A stretch of 64,000 bases of DNA from Antarctobacter heliothermus (GCF_002237555.1 NZ_CP022540.1:3973001-4037000), one strand, 5' to 3'; counted from the stretch's first letter, positions 8,918 to 18,461 are shown. Notes: generated by a model from the letters alone, not told the origin. Made by a program: numbers and translations.

Positions 8918-9517
8918 TCACGCCAACCGCAGGCTGCGCCGCTGCATGTTGGACCACAGGCGATACCCTTCAAGCGCCGCCAGCGGCACGAAATGCACCA
9001 TCGCGGCCCCGATCCCACCCCAATCGTGCAGCGCCGCCCAGTGGACCAGCGTCAACACTGCGGCACCGTACACAAACCGCTGAAGCGTCTTCCAGCGCGG
9101 CCCCAGTTGCCGCACCCAACCGTCGGTCGAGGTCACCGCCAGCGGCACAAAGATCGCAAAGGCCAGCCAGCCGGTCCAGATATAGGTCTGGGCCAGTTCA
9201 CCCCCGGCAAAGGCCCCTGCCCCTTCGTCGATCAGGTAAAGCACCGTGTGCAGCGCGGCATAGCCAAAGGCCGCGACGCCCAGATACCGCCGCCGCTTCA
9301 TCAGCCAGCGCGGCCCGCGCCAGCCCTTCAGCAACATCATCAGCGGTGTGATCATCATGGCGATGATCATAAAGCGCGCCGCGAATTCGCCGGTGGGATG
9401 CAACAGTTGATGCACGGCCTTGGGATCGCCAGAGGTCAGACCCGCCACCATCGGGATCGCGGGCAGGCACAGCACTGCCCAGAACGTGTAGGGGTGATTA
9501 AGAAAGGATTTTAGCAT
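8918..9517 (-). CDS. MsrQ/YedZ-like ferric reductase-type haem membrane protein
   Basis: A 199-residue polytopic protein with five to six hydrophobic helices and the histidines expected to bind haem b (HPTGEFAARF, YAALHTVLYL, LVHWAALHDW). Arrangement and length match the MsrQ/YedZ branch of the ferric-reductase-like transmembrane family, which passes quinol electrons to the periplasmic methionine sulfoxide reductase MsrP. No msrP gene is next to it, so it may be a stand-alone paralogue. The start at 9517 follows AGGACACGAAT. Confidence 0.8.
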   Translation of the reverse strand: MLKSFLNHPYTFWAVLCLPAIPMVAGLTSGDPKAVHQLLHPTGEFAARFMIIAMMITPLMMLLKGWRGPRWLMKRRRYLGVAAFGYAALHTVLYLIDEGAGAFAGGELAQTYIWTGWLAFAIFVPLAVTSTDGWVRQLGPRWKTLQRFVYGAAVLTLVHWAALHDWGGIGAAMVHFVPLAALEGYRLWSNMQRRSLRLA

Positions 9518-9574
9518 ATTCGTGTCCTGTATGGGTCGCGTCTGATACGTCCCGCAGTGCCGGTTCCGTCGCGG

Positions 9575-10420
9575 TCAATCGGCGAGGTGTGAAAAATAAT
9601 CGCCCCAGCTTTGATGCGGACGGCCGGTCACCGCCTCGAAATCGCCGGGCGTGTCGTATGCGCCCTGTCGGATACCGTCATAGATCCCGCCGATGATCGG
9701 ACCGATGAACGGCCCCAACTCGGCCGTTCGGTCGGCAACATAGGCGTCGGGCGACATCGCCCGATAGGACAGGTCGATCCCGAAGGTGGCATTGAGGTGC
9801 TGTGCCAGTTCCGCTTGTGTAATTGGCACGCCGTTCAGATTGGCGATCGTTCCGTTCATCTCGGCGCGGATGAGAAGTGCTGCATAGGCACAGGCCAGCT
9901 CTGACCGGGTGGTGTAGCCGCACCTGCCGTCACCCGCGCTATTGGCGATCTCGCCACGGGCGCGGTAGCTGTCAAGATAGGCGATGTCCGGTTCGATGTA
10001 GATCCCGTTGCGGCCGATGGCCCAGTCCAACCCGCTAGCGCGAATGTCGGCCTCGGTCTGGCGGTTGCTCTGGACGATCGGCGAAAACGGCGTGCCCGCC
10101 TCGGGCCCCTGGATACTGGTATAGACGATCTTTGCCACGCCAGCCGCCTTTGCCGCCGCGATCACGTTGCGGTGCTGCCCGATGCGTTCGTCGGGTGGGG
10201 CCATCCCCGAAACAAGAACCAACGCATCCACACCCGCGAGCGATGAACGGAGCTGATCCGGTTGGTCATAGTCACCGGGACGTACCGCGATGCCCAGCCC
10301 GCTTGCCTTTTCCGGCGACCGGGCAAGGCCAATCACGCGTTCCGGCCCGACTTGCCGCGCAAGGGTCAGGGCAATCTCGCGGCCCAGTTGTCCGGAAACG
10401 GCGGTCACAGCATACGTCAT
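9575..10420 (-). CDS. NmrA-like/QorB-type NAD(P)H-dependent oxidoreductase
   Basis: A 281-residue atypical SDR. It starts MTYAVTAVSGQLGREIA, a variant of the GxxGxxG nucleotide-binding loop, followed by VIGLARSPEK (second strand, Arg for NADP). The middle region (VYTSIQGPEAGTPF, GLDWAIGRNGIYIE) resembles QorB quinone oxidoreductase 2 and NmrA proteins. The start at 10420 was chosen because it begins the Rossmann strand and has GAGCCTGCC upstream. Divergent from the LysR gene at 10611, which probably regulates it. Confidence 0.88.
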   Translation of the reverse strand: MTYAVTAVSGQLGREIALTLARQVGPERVIGLARSPEKASGLGIAVRPGDYDQPDQLRSSLAGVDALVLVSGMAPPDERIGQHRNVIAAAKAAGVAKIVYTSIQGPEAGTPFSPIVQSNRQTEADIRASGLDWAIGRNGIYIEPDIAYLDSYRARGEIANSAGDGRCGYTTRSELACAYAALLIRAEMNGTIANLNGVPITQAELAQHLNATFGIDLSYRAMSPDAYVADRTAELGPFIGPIIGGIYDGIRQGAYDTPGDFEAVTGRPHQSWGDYFSHLAD

Positions 10421-10577
10421 TGGCAGGCTCCTAATGTATCGGCAGCGGCAGCGAAGGCTTTGACCGTCATGCGGGATCTCCCGGATTGGACTGTGTCTGG
10501 TGCGCGCGGCGGCCTTCAATGTGACCTGCCCGCTGCACAAACAGATATACCAACGCCGGCTTTTCGATTATCCACCC

Positions 10578-10593
10578 ATATGTGAAATCATAT
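10578..10593. promoter_or_regulatory. Small dyad, candidate LysR box
   Basis: ATATG-N6-CATAT lies between the divergent NmrA-like and LysR genes, 18 bp before the LysR start. The T-N11-A form fits a LysR autoregulatory site. Weak, motif-only evidence. Confidence 0.35.
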
Positions 10594-10610
10594 TTCCAAA
10601 AATTGAAAAG

Positions 10611-11516
10611 ATGATCGAAGACTACCGAAGCCTCGCCGTTTTTGTCGCCATCGCCGATGCCGGCAGCCTGAGCGCTGCGGGACGGCAGTTAAAGCTGTCC
10701 ACCTCGGTGGTCAGCCACCATTTGTCGCGGCTCGAGAACAAGATGGGCGCGACGCTGTTCTTTCGGTCGACGCGGTCCATGTCCCTCACACCCGAAGGCC
10801 GGATCGCGCTGGACCCGGCCCGCCGGATGGTCACGGCGGGCGAAGAGGCGCTCGACCTGCTCGGCAGCGGTCAGGATGAACCGGTTGGCGCATTGCGTGT
10901 CACCATGCCCGCCTTCGGGGATCAATCCCACCTGCGCCAGACCCTGTGGCGGTTCGCCAACGCGCATCCGCAGGTGGCCCTTTCGCTGCATAGCAGCGAT
11001 ACGCATGTCGATCTGGTCAAAGGCGGCTTCGATCTTGCGATCCGGCTGGGACGACTGGCGGACAGCAATTTGAAAAGCCGCCGCATCGGGTCATTCGATC
11101 GCGTACTCGTCGCAGCGCCAAGCTATCTGTCGCAACGCGCGCCAATCACCCGCATCGAGGATCTGGCGCATTGCGACTTTGTCGGGGTGAACGCCTTGCC
11201 GGACGCACTGACGTTGCAATCGAAAACCCAAAGCGTGACATTCGAACCCGAGCGTATTCGCATCGAGGTGGACAGCATCACCTCTGCGATCTCCGCCGTG
11301 CGCGCCGGTCTCGGGCTTCGCGCCCTGCCTCTGAGCGAGATCGCCGACGACCTCGCGACAGAAACCCTCGTCCGCATCCTGCCCGATTGGTCGCTGCCCG
11401 ATATGGGCATCTACGCCGTCTGGCCAGACATCGGCCCGCAGAAAAAGCTGACCCGGCGGTTGATCGATTTCTTCGCTAACAGCGGGGACAGGTCCGGGAC
11501 GGAACTCCAGCCGTAA
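10611..11516 (+). CDS. LysR-family transcriptional regulator
   Basis: A 301-residue LysR protein. The winged helix begins at residue 1 (MIEDYRSLAVFVAIADAGSL) with the recognition helix STSVVSHHLSRLE and the wing FFRSTRSMSLTPEG. The effector domain starts about residue 90 (LRVTMPAFGDQSHL). The ATG at 10611 is used although a longer open frame exists upstream, because it coincides with the DNA-binding domain start. It is divergent from the QorB-like gene and probably responds to electrophiles or quinones, by analogy with similar pairs. The effector is unknown. Confidence 0.9.
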   Translation: MIEDYRSLAVFVAIADAGSLSAAGRQLKLSTSVVSHHLSRLENKMGATLFFRSTRSMSLTPEGRIALDPARRMVTAGEEALDLLGSGQDEPVGALRVTMPAFGDQSHLRQTLWRFANAHPQVALSLHSSDTHVDLVKGGFDLAIRLGRLADSNLKSRRIGSFDRVLVAAPSYLSQRAPITRIEDLAHCDFVGVNALPDALTLQSKTQSVTFEPERIRIEVDSITSAISAVRAGLGLRALPLSEIADDLATETLVRILPDWSLPDMGIYAVWPDIGPQKKLTRRLIDFFANSGDRSGTELQP

Positions 11517-11668
11517 CACTCAGGCGGTCAATTACACATGAGACCATTGGATCAACTGGACCTGCCGGCGCGGCACGTCGGCCGCTCCTATCCGTTGGGT
11601 CAATGGCTTTTACCCGGAACTGAGTTTGCACATCCGCCCGCATGGCCAAACGGGACGCGCGCCTATCG

Positions 11669-12397
11669 TCACGCGCCGCGCCCGGTTCCGTCCGCCTGCA
11701 ATGCATCCGACCGTGTCGGTGACAACACGTTTGCCAACCCGTCAAGCGTGATCCGGTAATGGCTTTCAAGCAACTGGCAGGCCAGATCGGCATCGTGGTT
11801 CAGGACCGCGTCCAGAATGGACTGATGCTCCGCCGCCGCCCCTTCGCGCCTCAGTTTGTTGGGGTTCGCGTTCATCGACAGGTTTCTGTACCGGACCGCC
11901 TGATCCATGAGGTTCGAACAGAACTCCAACAACAACGACGACCCGCACCGGTCGATCAGCAGCATGTGAAAGGTCTTGTGCAAACGCTCCCACTCTTCGG
12001 ACTCGTCTTTTCCGGCGTCTACGGGCATCTGCCGTTGTGTCTTGGCCAGCCGGTGACAACTGATGATCAACGCCTCTTCCTGCGCCTCGTCAATGTTCGC
12101 AATCGACTGTCGCAACGCCAGCGTCTCGACCCAGATGCGGGTCTGAACCAGCTCTGACAGATCGGCAAGTGAGATGGGGGCGACGCAGAAACCGCGATGG
12201 CTTCGCCGTTCAACAAGACCTTCTGTCGAAAGCCTGTTCAGCGCCTCCCGTATCGGGACGGCGCCGATGGCGTAGCGCTGGGACACCGTGTCGATCTGCA
12301 ACCGCTCGTCGGGAAACAGGACACCATTCAGGATATCCCGACGAATGCGATCATAGGCTTGATCAGACAGGTTGCGAATTTCCGACGTCCCCGCCAT
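11669..12397 (-). CDS. GntR-family regulator with FCD effector domain
   Basis: A 242-residue FadR-type repressor. The N-terminal winged helix (AYDRIRRDILNG, PIREALNRLSTEGLV) is followed by an all-helical FCD ligand domain from about residue 90 (ETLALRQSI, FHMLLIDRCG, EHQSILDAVL, HYRITLDGL) with spaced histidines and acids that usually bind a metal and an organic acid. It is the last gene of the minus-strand NitT/TauT-type ABC operon, 1-2 nt behind the permease stop, so it probably autoregulates that operon and perhaps the divergent FAH gene. Confidence 0.9.
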   Translation of the reverse strand: MAGTSEIRNLSDQAYDRIRRDILNGVLFPDERLQIDTVSQRYAIGAVPIREALNRLSTEGLVERRSHRGFCVAPISLADLSELVQTRIWVETLALRQSIANIDEAQEEALIISCHRLAKTQRQMPVDAGKDESEEWERLHKTFHMLLIDRCGSSLLLEFCSNLMDQAVRYRNLSMNANPNKLRREGAAAEHQSILDAVLNHDADLACQLLESHYRITLDGLANVLSPTRSDALQADGTGRGA

Positions 12398-12398
12398 G

Positions 12399-13265
12399 TC
12401 ACATCACTCCGCCACCGGGCCCACCTGTCTTGTTCCAAAAGACAAGACGACGCTGCAACCAGACAACCAGCGAATACAGCGCAAGTCCCAGCAGGCTAAG
12501 ATACAGGATCAGGGAAAAGACCCGCGGCGTGTCCAACTGGCTCGCCGATTGCCGGATCAAGGCCCCAAAGCCCGATCCACCGCCCAGAAATTCCCCGGTG
12601 ATCGCACCCGCCATGACACCCACGGCAGCGATTTTCAGTCCGGTAAAGAAATAGGGCAGCCCGGTGGGCAGTTTCAGCCGCAACAGGATCTGCATCCGGC
12701 TGGCACCAACGGACTTGAACAACATACGTTCATTTTCGCTTGCGGCGTACAGGCCCGCAGCGGTCGCCACCACAATCGGAAACGTGGCGATAAAGGCCGC
12801 CAGTGCCACCTTCGACGCAATATCGAACCCAAGCCATGCGATGAACAGCGGCGCAAAGGCGACCTTGGGCATGGTGTCGATGGCGACAAGGTAAGGCATG
12901 ACCGCACGTTCTCCGAACTTCGTTTCACCAACAAGGACACCCAGCGAAAAGCCGATACTGATCGCGATCATAAAGCCGTACAGAACGGTCAGGGTCGTCG
13001 TCCACAACGCCTCAAGCATGTAGCCGCCGCTGAGGAGGTTTCTACCGACAAAACCAAGATCCTCAAGTGTTTCCGCCGGTGTGGGCAGAATGATCGCCGA
13101 AACCCAGCCCATCCGCGTCACCAGATCCCAGATCCCGACAACCGCGACAAACAGAAACGTCATCGCCACCCAGCGCGGGATGCGGTCGATAAAGGCTTCG
13201 TGCTCGACCCAGACGGTATCTTCCTCGGTCGAGGCGTGCAAAACGGGGTTCGTGGCATCGGTCAT
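12399..13265 (-). CDS. ABC transporter permease, NitT/TauT (SsuC-like) family
   Basis: A 288-residue inner-membrane permease with about six helices and a cytoplasmic coupling region of the EAA type (GASRMQILLRLKLPTGLPY). Layout and hydrophobic pattern match SsuC/TauC and related nitrate, sulfonate and thiamine-precursor importers. Its ATG overlaps the ATPase stop by 4 nt (ATGA), so the two are made together. The substrate is unknown; the neighbourhood suggests an organic acid rather than a sulfonate. Confidence 0.9.
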   Translation of the reverse strand: MTDATNPVLHASTEEDTVWVEHEAFIDRIPRWVAMTFLFVAVVGIWDLVTRMGWVSAIILPTPAETLEDLGFVGRNLLSGGYMLEALWTTTLTVLYGFMIAISIGFSLGVLVGETKFGERAVMPYLVAIDTMPKVAFAPLFIAWLGFDIASKVALAAFIATFPIVVATAAGLYAASENERMLFKSVGASRMQILLRLKLPTGLPYFFTGLKIAAVGVMAGAITGEFLGGGSGFGALIRQSASQLDTPRVFSLILYLSLLGLALYSLVVWLQRRLVFWNKTGGPGGGVM

Positions 13266-14077
13266 TGGTGTGCCTCCTTTCCCAGAAGGTCGCGGATGTG
13301 GCTGACGATCTCGCCGAAATAGGGGGTGTTGATCATGTCCAGCGACCGGGGTCGCGGCAGGTCAATGGTGATGTCCTCGACGACATGTCCGGGCCGCGCC
13401 TTCATCACAAGGATACGGTCGGACAGGATCACCGCCTCGGCCAGCGAGTGCGTGACCAGAAACGCCGTCGCGCCACGTTCCAGACAGATCCGCTGAAGCT
13501 CCATGTTCATAAAATCTCGGGTCAGCTCATCCAGCGCCGAAAACGGCTCATCCAAAAGCAGCATCGCAGGGTCGGACACCAGCATTCGGCAAATCGACGC
13601 GCGCTGCGCCATGCCGCCGGACAACTCCCCCGGATAGACATTGGAGAAATCCCCCAGACCCACCAGTTGCAGCAGGTCCATCGCCTTGTCCCGCGATCGC
13701 CGCGCCGCCGCGCGCCCCTCACGGATTTCAATCGGCATCAGGACGTTTTCAAGCGTGGTTTTCCAAGGCAACAGCGTTGCCTGCTGGAACATCATTCCGA
13801 TGTCGGGTCGAGGGCCAACCACCGGCTTGCCCTCCAGGACCACCCGACCCGTGGTCGGCGGCATCAGCCCCGCCATGATCTTGAGCAAGGTCGATTTTCC
13901 GCAGCCTGACGAGCCGATGACCGACACGAACTCTCCATGCCGGATGTCGAGATTGACGTCCTGAAGCGCAACAAGGTTGTTTCGGGCATAGGTCTTGGAC
14001 AGGCGTTCGATCTTGTAGACAGTCCGCGCCTGTGGCGCGGACTGCTCGACGGGTGTCTGTTCGGGCAAAGACATCAT
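13262..14077 (-). CDS. ABC transporter ATP-binding protein, NitT/TauT (SsuB-like) family
   Basis: A 271-residue ATPase. Walker A GSSGCGKST, Q-loop MMFQQATLLPW, signature LSGGMAQR, Walker B LLLLDEPFSALD and the switch His in VTHSLAEA are all present. The ATG at 14077 is preferred to an in-frame TTG at 14095 that would overlap the preceding gene. It energises the permease for uptake of whatever the binding protein captures. Six nt behind the substrate-binding-protein gene. Confidence 0.93.
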   Translation of the reverse strand: MMSLPEQTPVEQSAPQARTVYKIERLSKTYARNNLVALQDVNLDIRHGEFVSVIGSSGCGKSTLLKIMAGLMPPTTGRVVLEGKPVVGPRPDIGMMFQQATLLPWKTTLENVLMPIEIREGRAAARRSRDKAMDLLQLVGLGDFSNVYPGELSGGMAQRASICRMLVSDPAMLLLDEPFSALDELTRDFMNMELQRICLERGATAFLVTHSLAEAVILSDRILVMKARPGHVVEDITIDLPRPRSLDMINTPYFGEIVSHIRDLLGKEAHQ

Positions 14078-14082
14078 CGTCT

Positions 14083-15117
14083 TCAGGCGTTCCAACCGGA
14101 CACGAACTCGTTCGTGTAGGCCGCAGACAGATCATCCAGAGGCGCGGACAATGCACCCGAGGCGACAGCGGAATCGTGGATCGCCTGCCAGTGCTCGGGC
14201 GGTTGATAACCATAGCCCTTGTCCATAAAGGCCTCTGTCGGCGTCATCCGCCCCACAACACCGTCAAAGAGCGCCGCCGCATAGTCCTGCTCACCTTCTT
14301 GCGGGTTGCCGGCCGCGCAATGCGCAAGGCAGGCTTCCTTGTTGGCGGGGTCGCTGGCAAAGCGCGTCGCGCGAACCAAGGCACGGCCAAAGGCCGGAGC
14401 CAATTCGGGCATTGCGGCGATGCCGCTTTCCAGCATTGCGATGCCGTTGCCAAAGAAGCCCAGATAGGCGTCCGGTGTGATCTCTTTCAGGTCGATCCCG
14501 CGCGAGGCAAGGATCGCGGCGTCCGAAACCGCGCCGGAGTAGGAACTGACCTCATCCCGCAGAAAGGCCACCGCAGCGGTGCCGCCATCGCCAACCGGCA
14601 GATACTCGAAATCCTCACCCGCCGTCAGACCGGCATCGGACAGGATCGCATTGGCAAAGGACACCTCTGCCCCGTCCGCCGTACCGACACCGACCACCGT
14701 GCCCGCCAGCTGGTCGGGCGCATCAATGCCGCTGTCCGCCTTCACCAGAATACCAAACACCGATTTGGGATACAGGTTGTAGAGGAACTTTACGTCGACC
14801 CCGCGCGCCCGTGCGCCCAGCGTCGGCCCCGGTCCGGGTGCACCGATATGCGCCTGGCCCGCCGTCATCGCCTGAAGCACCGCAGACGACCCGTCGATGG
14901 CCTGAAGCGTCGGCTCATACCCTTCTTCGCCGAAATACCCCTCACCCACAGCGACCCAGTAGGGCAGCCATGTCAGCGCCGAGGGGTTCGGCACCGCAAA
15001 GGTGATCGCGGTCTGGGCGCGGACCAGCGCCGGGGCACCGATCACCGCAGCGGCGGCAACACCGCCAACACTCAAGGCACCAAACTGCCGACGTGAAATC
15101 CTTGTCCGAGTAGTCAT
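14083..15117 (-). CDS. ABC transporter substrate-binding protein, NMT1/NitT-TauT family, Tat-type signal
   Basis: A 344-residue periplasmic binding protein. The N-terminus has a twin-arginine motif (ISRRQFGAL) and a hydrophobic stretch ending APALVRAQ, so export by the Tat route is likely. The mature part (ALTWLPYWVAVGEGYF, GTVVGVGTADGAEV) is of the NMT1/SsuA type. The start at 15117 is supported by GGGAGGAGAATCAA; the open frame continues upstream but without a signal peptide. First gene of the importer operon, divergent from the FAH-family hydrolase. Confidence 0.9.
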   Translation of the reverse strand: MTTRTRISRRQFGALSVGGVAAAAVIGAPALVRAQTAITFAVPNPSALTWLPYWVAVGEGYFGEEGYEPTLQAIDGSSAVLQAMTAGQAHIGAPGPGPTLGARARGVDVKFLYNLYPKSVFGILVKADSGIDAPDQLAGTVVGVGTADGAEVSFANAILSDAGLTAGEDFEYLPVGDGGTAAVAFLRDEVSSYSGAVSDAAILASRGIDLKEITPDAYLGFFGNGIAMLESGIAAMPELAPAFGRALVRATRFASDPANKEACLAHCAAGNPQEGEQDYAAALFDGVVGRMTPTEAFMDKGYGYQPPEHWQAIHDSAVASGALSAPLDDLSAAYTNEFVSGWNA

Positions 15118-15358
15118 TTGATTCTCCTCCCAATTTTCATCGTTCAGGGGCGTGATGCCCGTCTCTTCGAGATCTCCGACACACCCTGAAATTGAGGCTA
15201 TACGATTCGCGACGATACGCAAAATAATATATGAAAGAGCGATTCCAGCCATTTTATATCTTGATCCAATACACAATCCGCGACACCATCAGGCGTCGCT
15301 CGGGCCGCCTCTGCCGGTCCGTGCTGTTTGTCAGAATGTCACTTCAAGGAATGCTGCC

Positions 15359-16057
15359 ATGGTCGCCTACGCTGTTTCTCCGCCCAATCCGTCCTATCTC
15401 GACATCGTTGGATCGGATGAAAAATTCCCTGTCCGGCGGATCTATTGCATCGGAAAGAACTACCTCGCCCATGTGCGCGAAATGGAGCAGGACGAACGCG
15501 ATCCTCCGGTCATCTTCATGAAGCCGGCCGATGCCCTTGTCCGCAACGGCGGAGAGATCCCCTACCCCGTGTTCACCAAAAACTTTCACTATGAATGCGA
15601 ACTGGTCGTCGCGATGAAATCCGGCGGCTACAACATCTCCGTAGGCGACGCGTCCAAACATATCTTCGGCTATGCCGTGGGCCTCGACATGACCCGCCGC
15701 GACCATCAGGCCGGTGTGCTGGAAAAGGGCCTGCCGTGGGAAGTCACCAAATCCTTTGATCAGTCCGCCCCCGTCGGCCCCATCACCCCCGTCGACCAGA
15801 CCGGGATCATGACCACCGGCCACGTCAAGTTGCAGGTCAATGGTGAGACAAAGCAGGATGACGACATCTCGCTGTTGATCTGGAAGATCGACGAGATCAT
15901 CACAAAACTGTCCGAACAGCACGCCTTGATGCCGGGCGACATCATCATGACCGGCACCCCAGCGGGTGTTGGTGCCGTGGTGTCGGGCGATGTGCTGGAC
16001 TGTTCGGTCGACGGGCTGGAACCGATGCAGGTGCGCATCGGCGCAACCGCGACCTGA
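15359..16057 (+). CDS. Fumarylacetoacetate hydrolase-family protein (acylpyruvate hydrolase-like)
   Basis: A 232-residue FAH-fold enzyme. It shows YCIGKNYLAHV, FMKPADALV, metal ligands in HYECELVVAM and GLDMTRRD, and the C-terminal GDIIMTGTPAGVGAV. Short members like this hydrolyse fumarylpyruvate, maleylpyruvate or acylpyruvates in aromatic-acid degradation. The start at 15359 follows AAGGA. Divergent from the ABC importer and followed by a beta-hydroxyacid dehydrogenase-like gene, so the imported compound may be broken down to an acylpyruvate. The precise substrate is inferred only from the family. Confidence 0.9.
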   Translation: MVAYAVSPPNPSYLDIVGSDEKFPVRRIYCIGKNYLAHVREMEQDERDPPVIFMKPADALVRNGGEIPYPVFTKNFHYECELVVAMKSGGYNISVGDASKHIFGYAVGLDMTRRDHQAGVLEKGLPWEVTKSFDQSAPVGPITPVDQTGIMTTGHVKLQVNGETKQDDDISLLIWKIDEIITKLSEQHALMPGDIIMTGTPAGVGAVVSGDVLDCSVDGLEPMQVRIGATAT

Positions 16058-16233
16058 CCTCTGCGCGGCACCTGCACCAGCAGGATGCCGCGACGCCCCC
16101 CCGGCCGCGCCGCATCACGCGGGCAGCCGACAGACATAGAGGATGGACCAGCAACAGGTCTCCAAGACCCGGGTGCGGACCATCAACCAGGACCAACGGC
16201 CAAGGCAATCGGCCAGCACGAGGAGAACACATC

Positions 16234-17100
16234 ATGATGACGGTTGCGATCGCGGGAACCGGCCGCATGGGAACGGCCTTTGCAAAGCGCCTTGTCGATC
16301 AGGGCCACACGGTCACGGTCTGGAACCGAACACCGGACCGGACCAAGGACGCCGCCGCCGCAGGGGCCGCCGTTGCGCCGGACCTCGCCGGTCTGATCGA
16401 CGCTGACATCCTTCTCCTTTCGCTTACCAATGCCAGCGCGGTCGATGAGGTCGCAGGCGGGCTGATTGCCGCCGGGATCGCGGGCAAACTTGTGGTCGAC
16501 ATGTCGACCCTGTTGCCGGAAGAAACCCGCGCTATCGCAACCAGATTGACCGAGGCCGGGGCCGACTTTGTAGATTGCCCCGTCGGGGGCACAGTTGGCC
16601 CCGCGCTCAAGGGCCAGTTGCTGGGCATGGCCGGCGGTGACGCGGCGGCGGTGGATCGCGCCCGCCCAGTTCTGGACCTGCTGTGCAAACGGGTCGAACA
16701 TCTTGGCCCGGTCGGAAGCGGCGCCAGCATGAAATTGGCGGTGAACCTGCCGCTTGCGCTTTACTGGCAAAGCCTTGCAGAGGCGTTGACGCTGCTCAAG
16801 GGCTCCGGCATCGCACCAGAGACCGCAATTTCGGTCATTGCCGACAGTTCCGCCGGACCGGCGGTGCTAAAGAACCGCGCTCAGGTGGTGATCGACACCC
16901 TCAACGGCACCGATCAGCCCGGCACATTCGACATTGACGGGCTGGCCAAGGATCTTGACCTCGCCCTGCGCCATGCTGCCGCTTCGGGACACGACCTGCC
17001 GATGTCCAGCGATGTCCAGAAAAGCTATGCACAGGCCATCGCCAAGGGGCTGGGCGGTTTCGACGGTGCCAGCCTGACACGCCATCTGATCGGCGAGTAA
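16234..17100 (+). CDS. Beta-hydroxyacid dehydrogenase-family NAD(P)-dependent oxidoreductase
   Basis: A 288-residue protein of the 3-hydroxyisobutyrate dehydrogenase / tartronate semialdehyde reductase family. It has the N-terminal Rossmann motif IAGTGRMGTAF, the substrate-binding segment DCPVGGTVGPALKG and the catalytic Lys in GASMKLAVN. AGGAGAACA precedes the ATG by 6 nt. It lies between the FAH-like and TauE-like genes, the latter starting 1 nt after its stop. It probably oxidises or reduces a small hydroxyacid, or acts as an imine reductase-like enzyme; which one cannot be told here. Confidence 0.88.
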   Translation: MMTVAIAGTGRMGTAFAKRLVDQGHTVTVWNRTPDRTKDAAAAGAAVAPDLAGLIDADILLLSLTNASAVDEVAGGLIAAGIAGKLVVDMSTLLPEETRAIATRLTEAGADFVDCPVGGTVGPALKGQLLGMAGGDAAAVDRARPVLDLLCKRVEHLGPVGSGASMKLAVNLPLALYWQSLAEALTLLKGSGIAPETAISVIADSSAGPAVLKNRAQVVIDTLNGTDQPGTFDIDGLAKDLDLALRHAAASGHDLPMSSDVQKSYAQAIAKGLGGFDGASLTRHLIGE

Positions 17101-17101
17101 C

Positions 17102-17932
17102 GTGGAGATCCTGTCCGACCCGCTGACTCTTGCCACGCTTCTTGCCGCCTTTGCCGTCGCGGGGGCGGCCATTGGCGTCCTCGCCGGGCTGTTCGGGGTC
17201 GGCGGCGGGGCGATTTCCGTCCCTGTCTTCTTTGAGATCTTCGGGTTGCTGGGCTACCCGCCAGAGATTGCCATGCCGCTGGCTGTCGGCACGTCTCTTG
17301 CGGTCATCGTTCCGACCTCCATCAGTTCCGCGCGCGGCCACCACAGAAAAGGCACGCTAGAGGTTGGGGTTCTGCGGGCTTGGGCCGCTCCTATTCTGGT
17401 CGGCGTCATGATCGGGGCCGTGGTCGCAAGGTATGCGCCGCCGCTGGTGTTTCAGGCGGTGTTCGTCGTCGTGGCAACCCTAAACGCGGTCAAACTGTTG
17501 ACCGGCGGTCGCGGCTGGCATCTGGGCGACACGCTGCCCGGCAAGGTCGGCATGAACCTTGGGGGCGGCGTTATCGGTCTTGCCTCGGCGATCATGGGGA
17601 TTGGCGGCGGCGCGCTGTCGAACCTGTTCCTGACGCTGTACGGCCTGCCCATTCACCGCGCCATCGGCACCTCTGCCGGTGTGGGTGTGCTGATCGCCAT
17701 TCCCGGTTCGATCGGCTATGTGCTTGCGGGTCTGGGTCAGGACGGACTGCCGCCCGGCTCTCTTGGGTTCGTGTCCCTTATTGCTTTTGCGCTGACCATC
17801 CCGACTTCGATGCTGACGACTAGGTTCGGGGTGGCACTGGCACACAAGATGACCCGCCGCGCGCTGGAGATCGCGTTTGGCAGTTTCCTCTTGCTTGTCG
17901 CCGTGCGTTTTCTGCTGGCCATCTTAACCTGA
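17102..17932 (+). CDS. TauE/SafE-family membrane transporter
   Basis: A 276-residue, roughly eight-helix inner-membrane protein. It carries the family's repeated glycine-rich motif (LAGLFGVGGGAISVPVFF in the first half, AIMGIGGGALSNLFL in the second). GTG start at 17102, 1 nt after the stop of the dehydrogenase gene, so it is translationally coupled. TauE/SafE proteins export sulfite, sulfoacetate or organic acids, so here it may release an acid end-product of the pathway or exchange substrate. Confidence 0.9.
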   Translation: MEILSDPLTLATLLAAFAVAGAAIGVLAGLFGVGGGAISVPVFFEIFGLLGYPPEIAMPLAVGTSLAVIVPTSISSARGHHRKGTLEVGVLRAWAAPILVGVMIGAVVARYAPPLVFQAVFVVVATLNAVKLLTGGRGWHLGDTLPGKVGMNLGGGVIGLASAIMGIGGGALSNLFLTLYGLPIHRAIGTSAGVGVLIAIPGSIGYVLAGLGQDGLPPGSLGFVSLIAFALTIPTSMLTTRFGVALAHKMTRRALEIAFGSFLLLVAVRFLLAILT

Positions 17933-18461
17933 CCCGCCGCAGGGGCCGGGGTGCTCTGGACCTGCGGCGCGCCTGAGCAAACAGACGGCCGCCCTCCCCT
18001 CGCCGCTTGATCGGCCCTCGGCCAAGGAACCACCCGGCGTCACGCACATCCTTGGTCACAATCGTCTGCTGCAGACCGATGCGATCCCAAGACAGCTTGC
18101 CAAAGGCCATGTGGGGCCGTGTACCCATTCAATCCACAGCCGGTGGAGACCTCCGGCAATGCACTGAAAACGCCACAGCCGGCGCACCTGCGCGTATGGA
18201 TTTTGCCATGCTCTGGGGTTGGCCAAACAGGTTCAATCAGCCCGGCAGCGGCTCGTCACAGCGGATATCTCAGGACGCACCCACCCGGATTTTTGCAGCC
18301 TCAAAATCAGCCCAAAGTATGAAGAGTCCGTAAAAACGCCTCTGTAACCCATTGATTTTTATAATTCGAACTCTTGTCCACGCGTGGACACCCAATCCGC
18401 ACGGCCCCTCACCTCACAGCAAAGACCCCTTCAATGTCGGCAAGTCACAGGCCACACCGCC
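17933..18461. other. Intergenic, no gene recognised
   Basis: 529 bp between the convergent TauE/SafE and rimK genes. A 9-bp stem (CGCCGCAGG at 17935 with CCTGCGGCG at 17961) follows the transporter stop but lacks a U-tract. Short open frames on both strands have no recognisable product. Confidence 0.5.

Noticed and set aside
17935..17969. GC-rich hairpin after the TauE/SafE gene as a terminator
   Set aside because: The 17-nt loop and absence of a U-tract make it unconvincing; mentioned only in the intergenic note.
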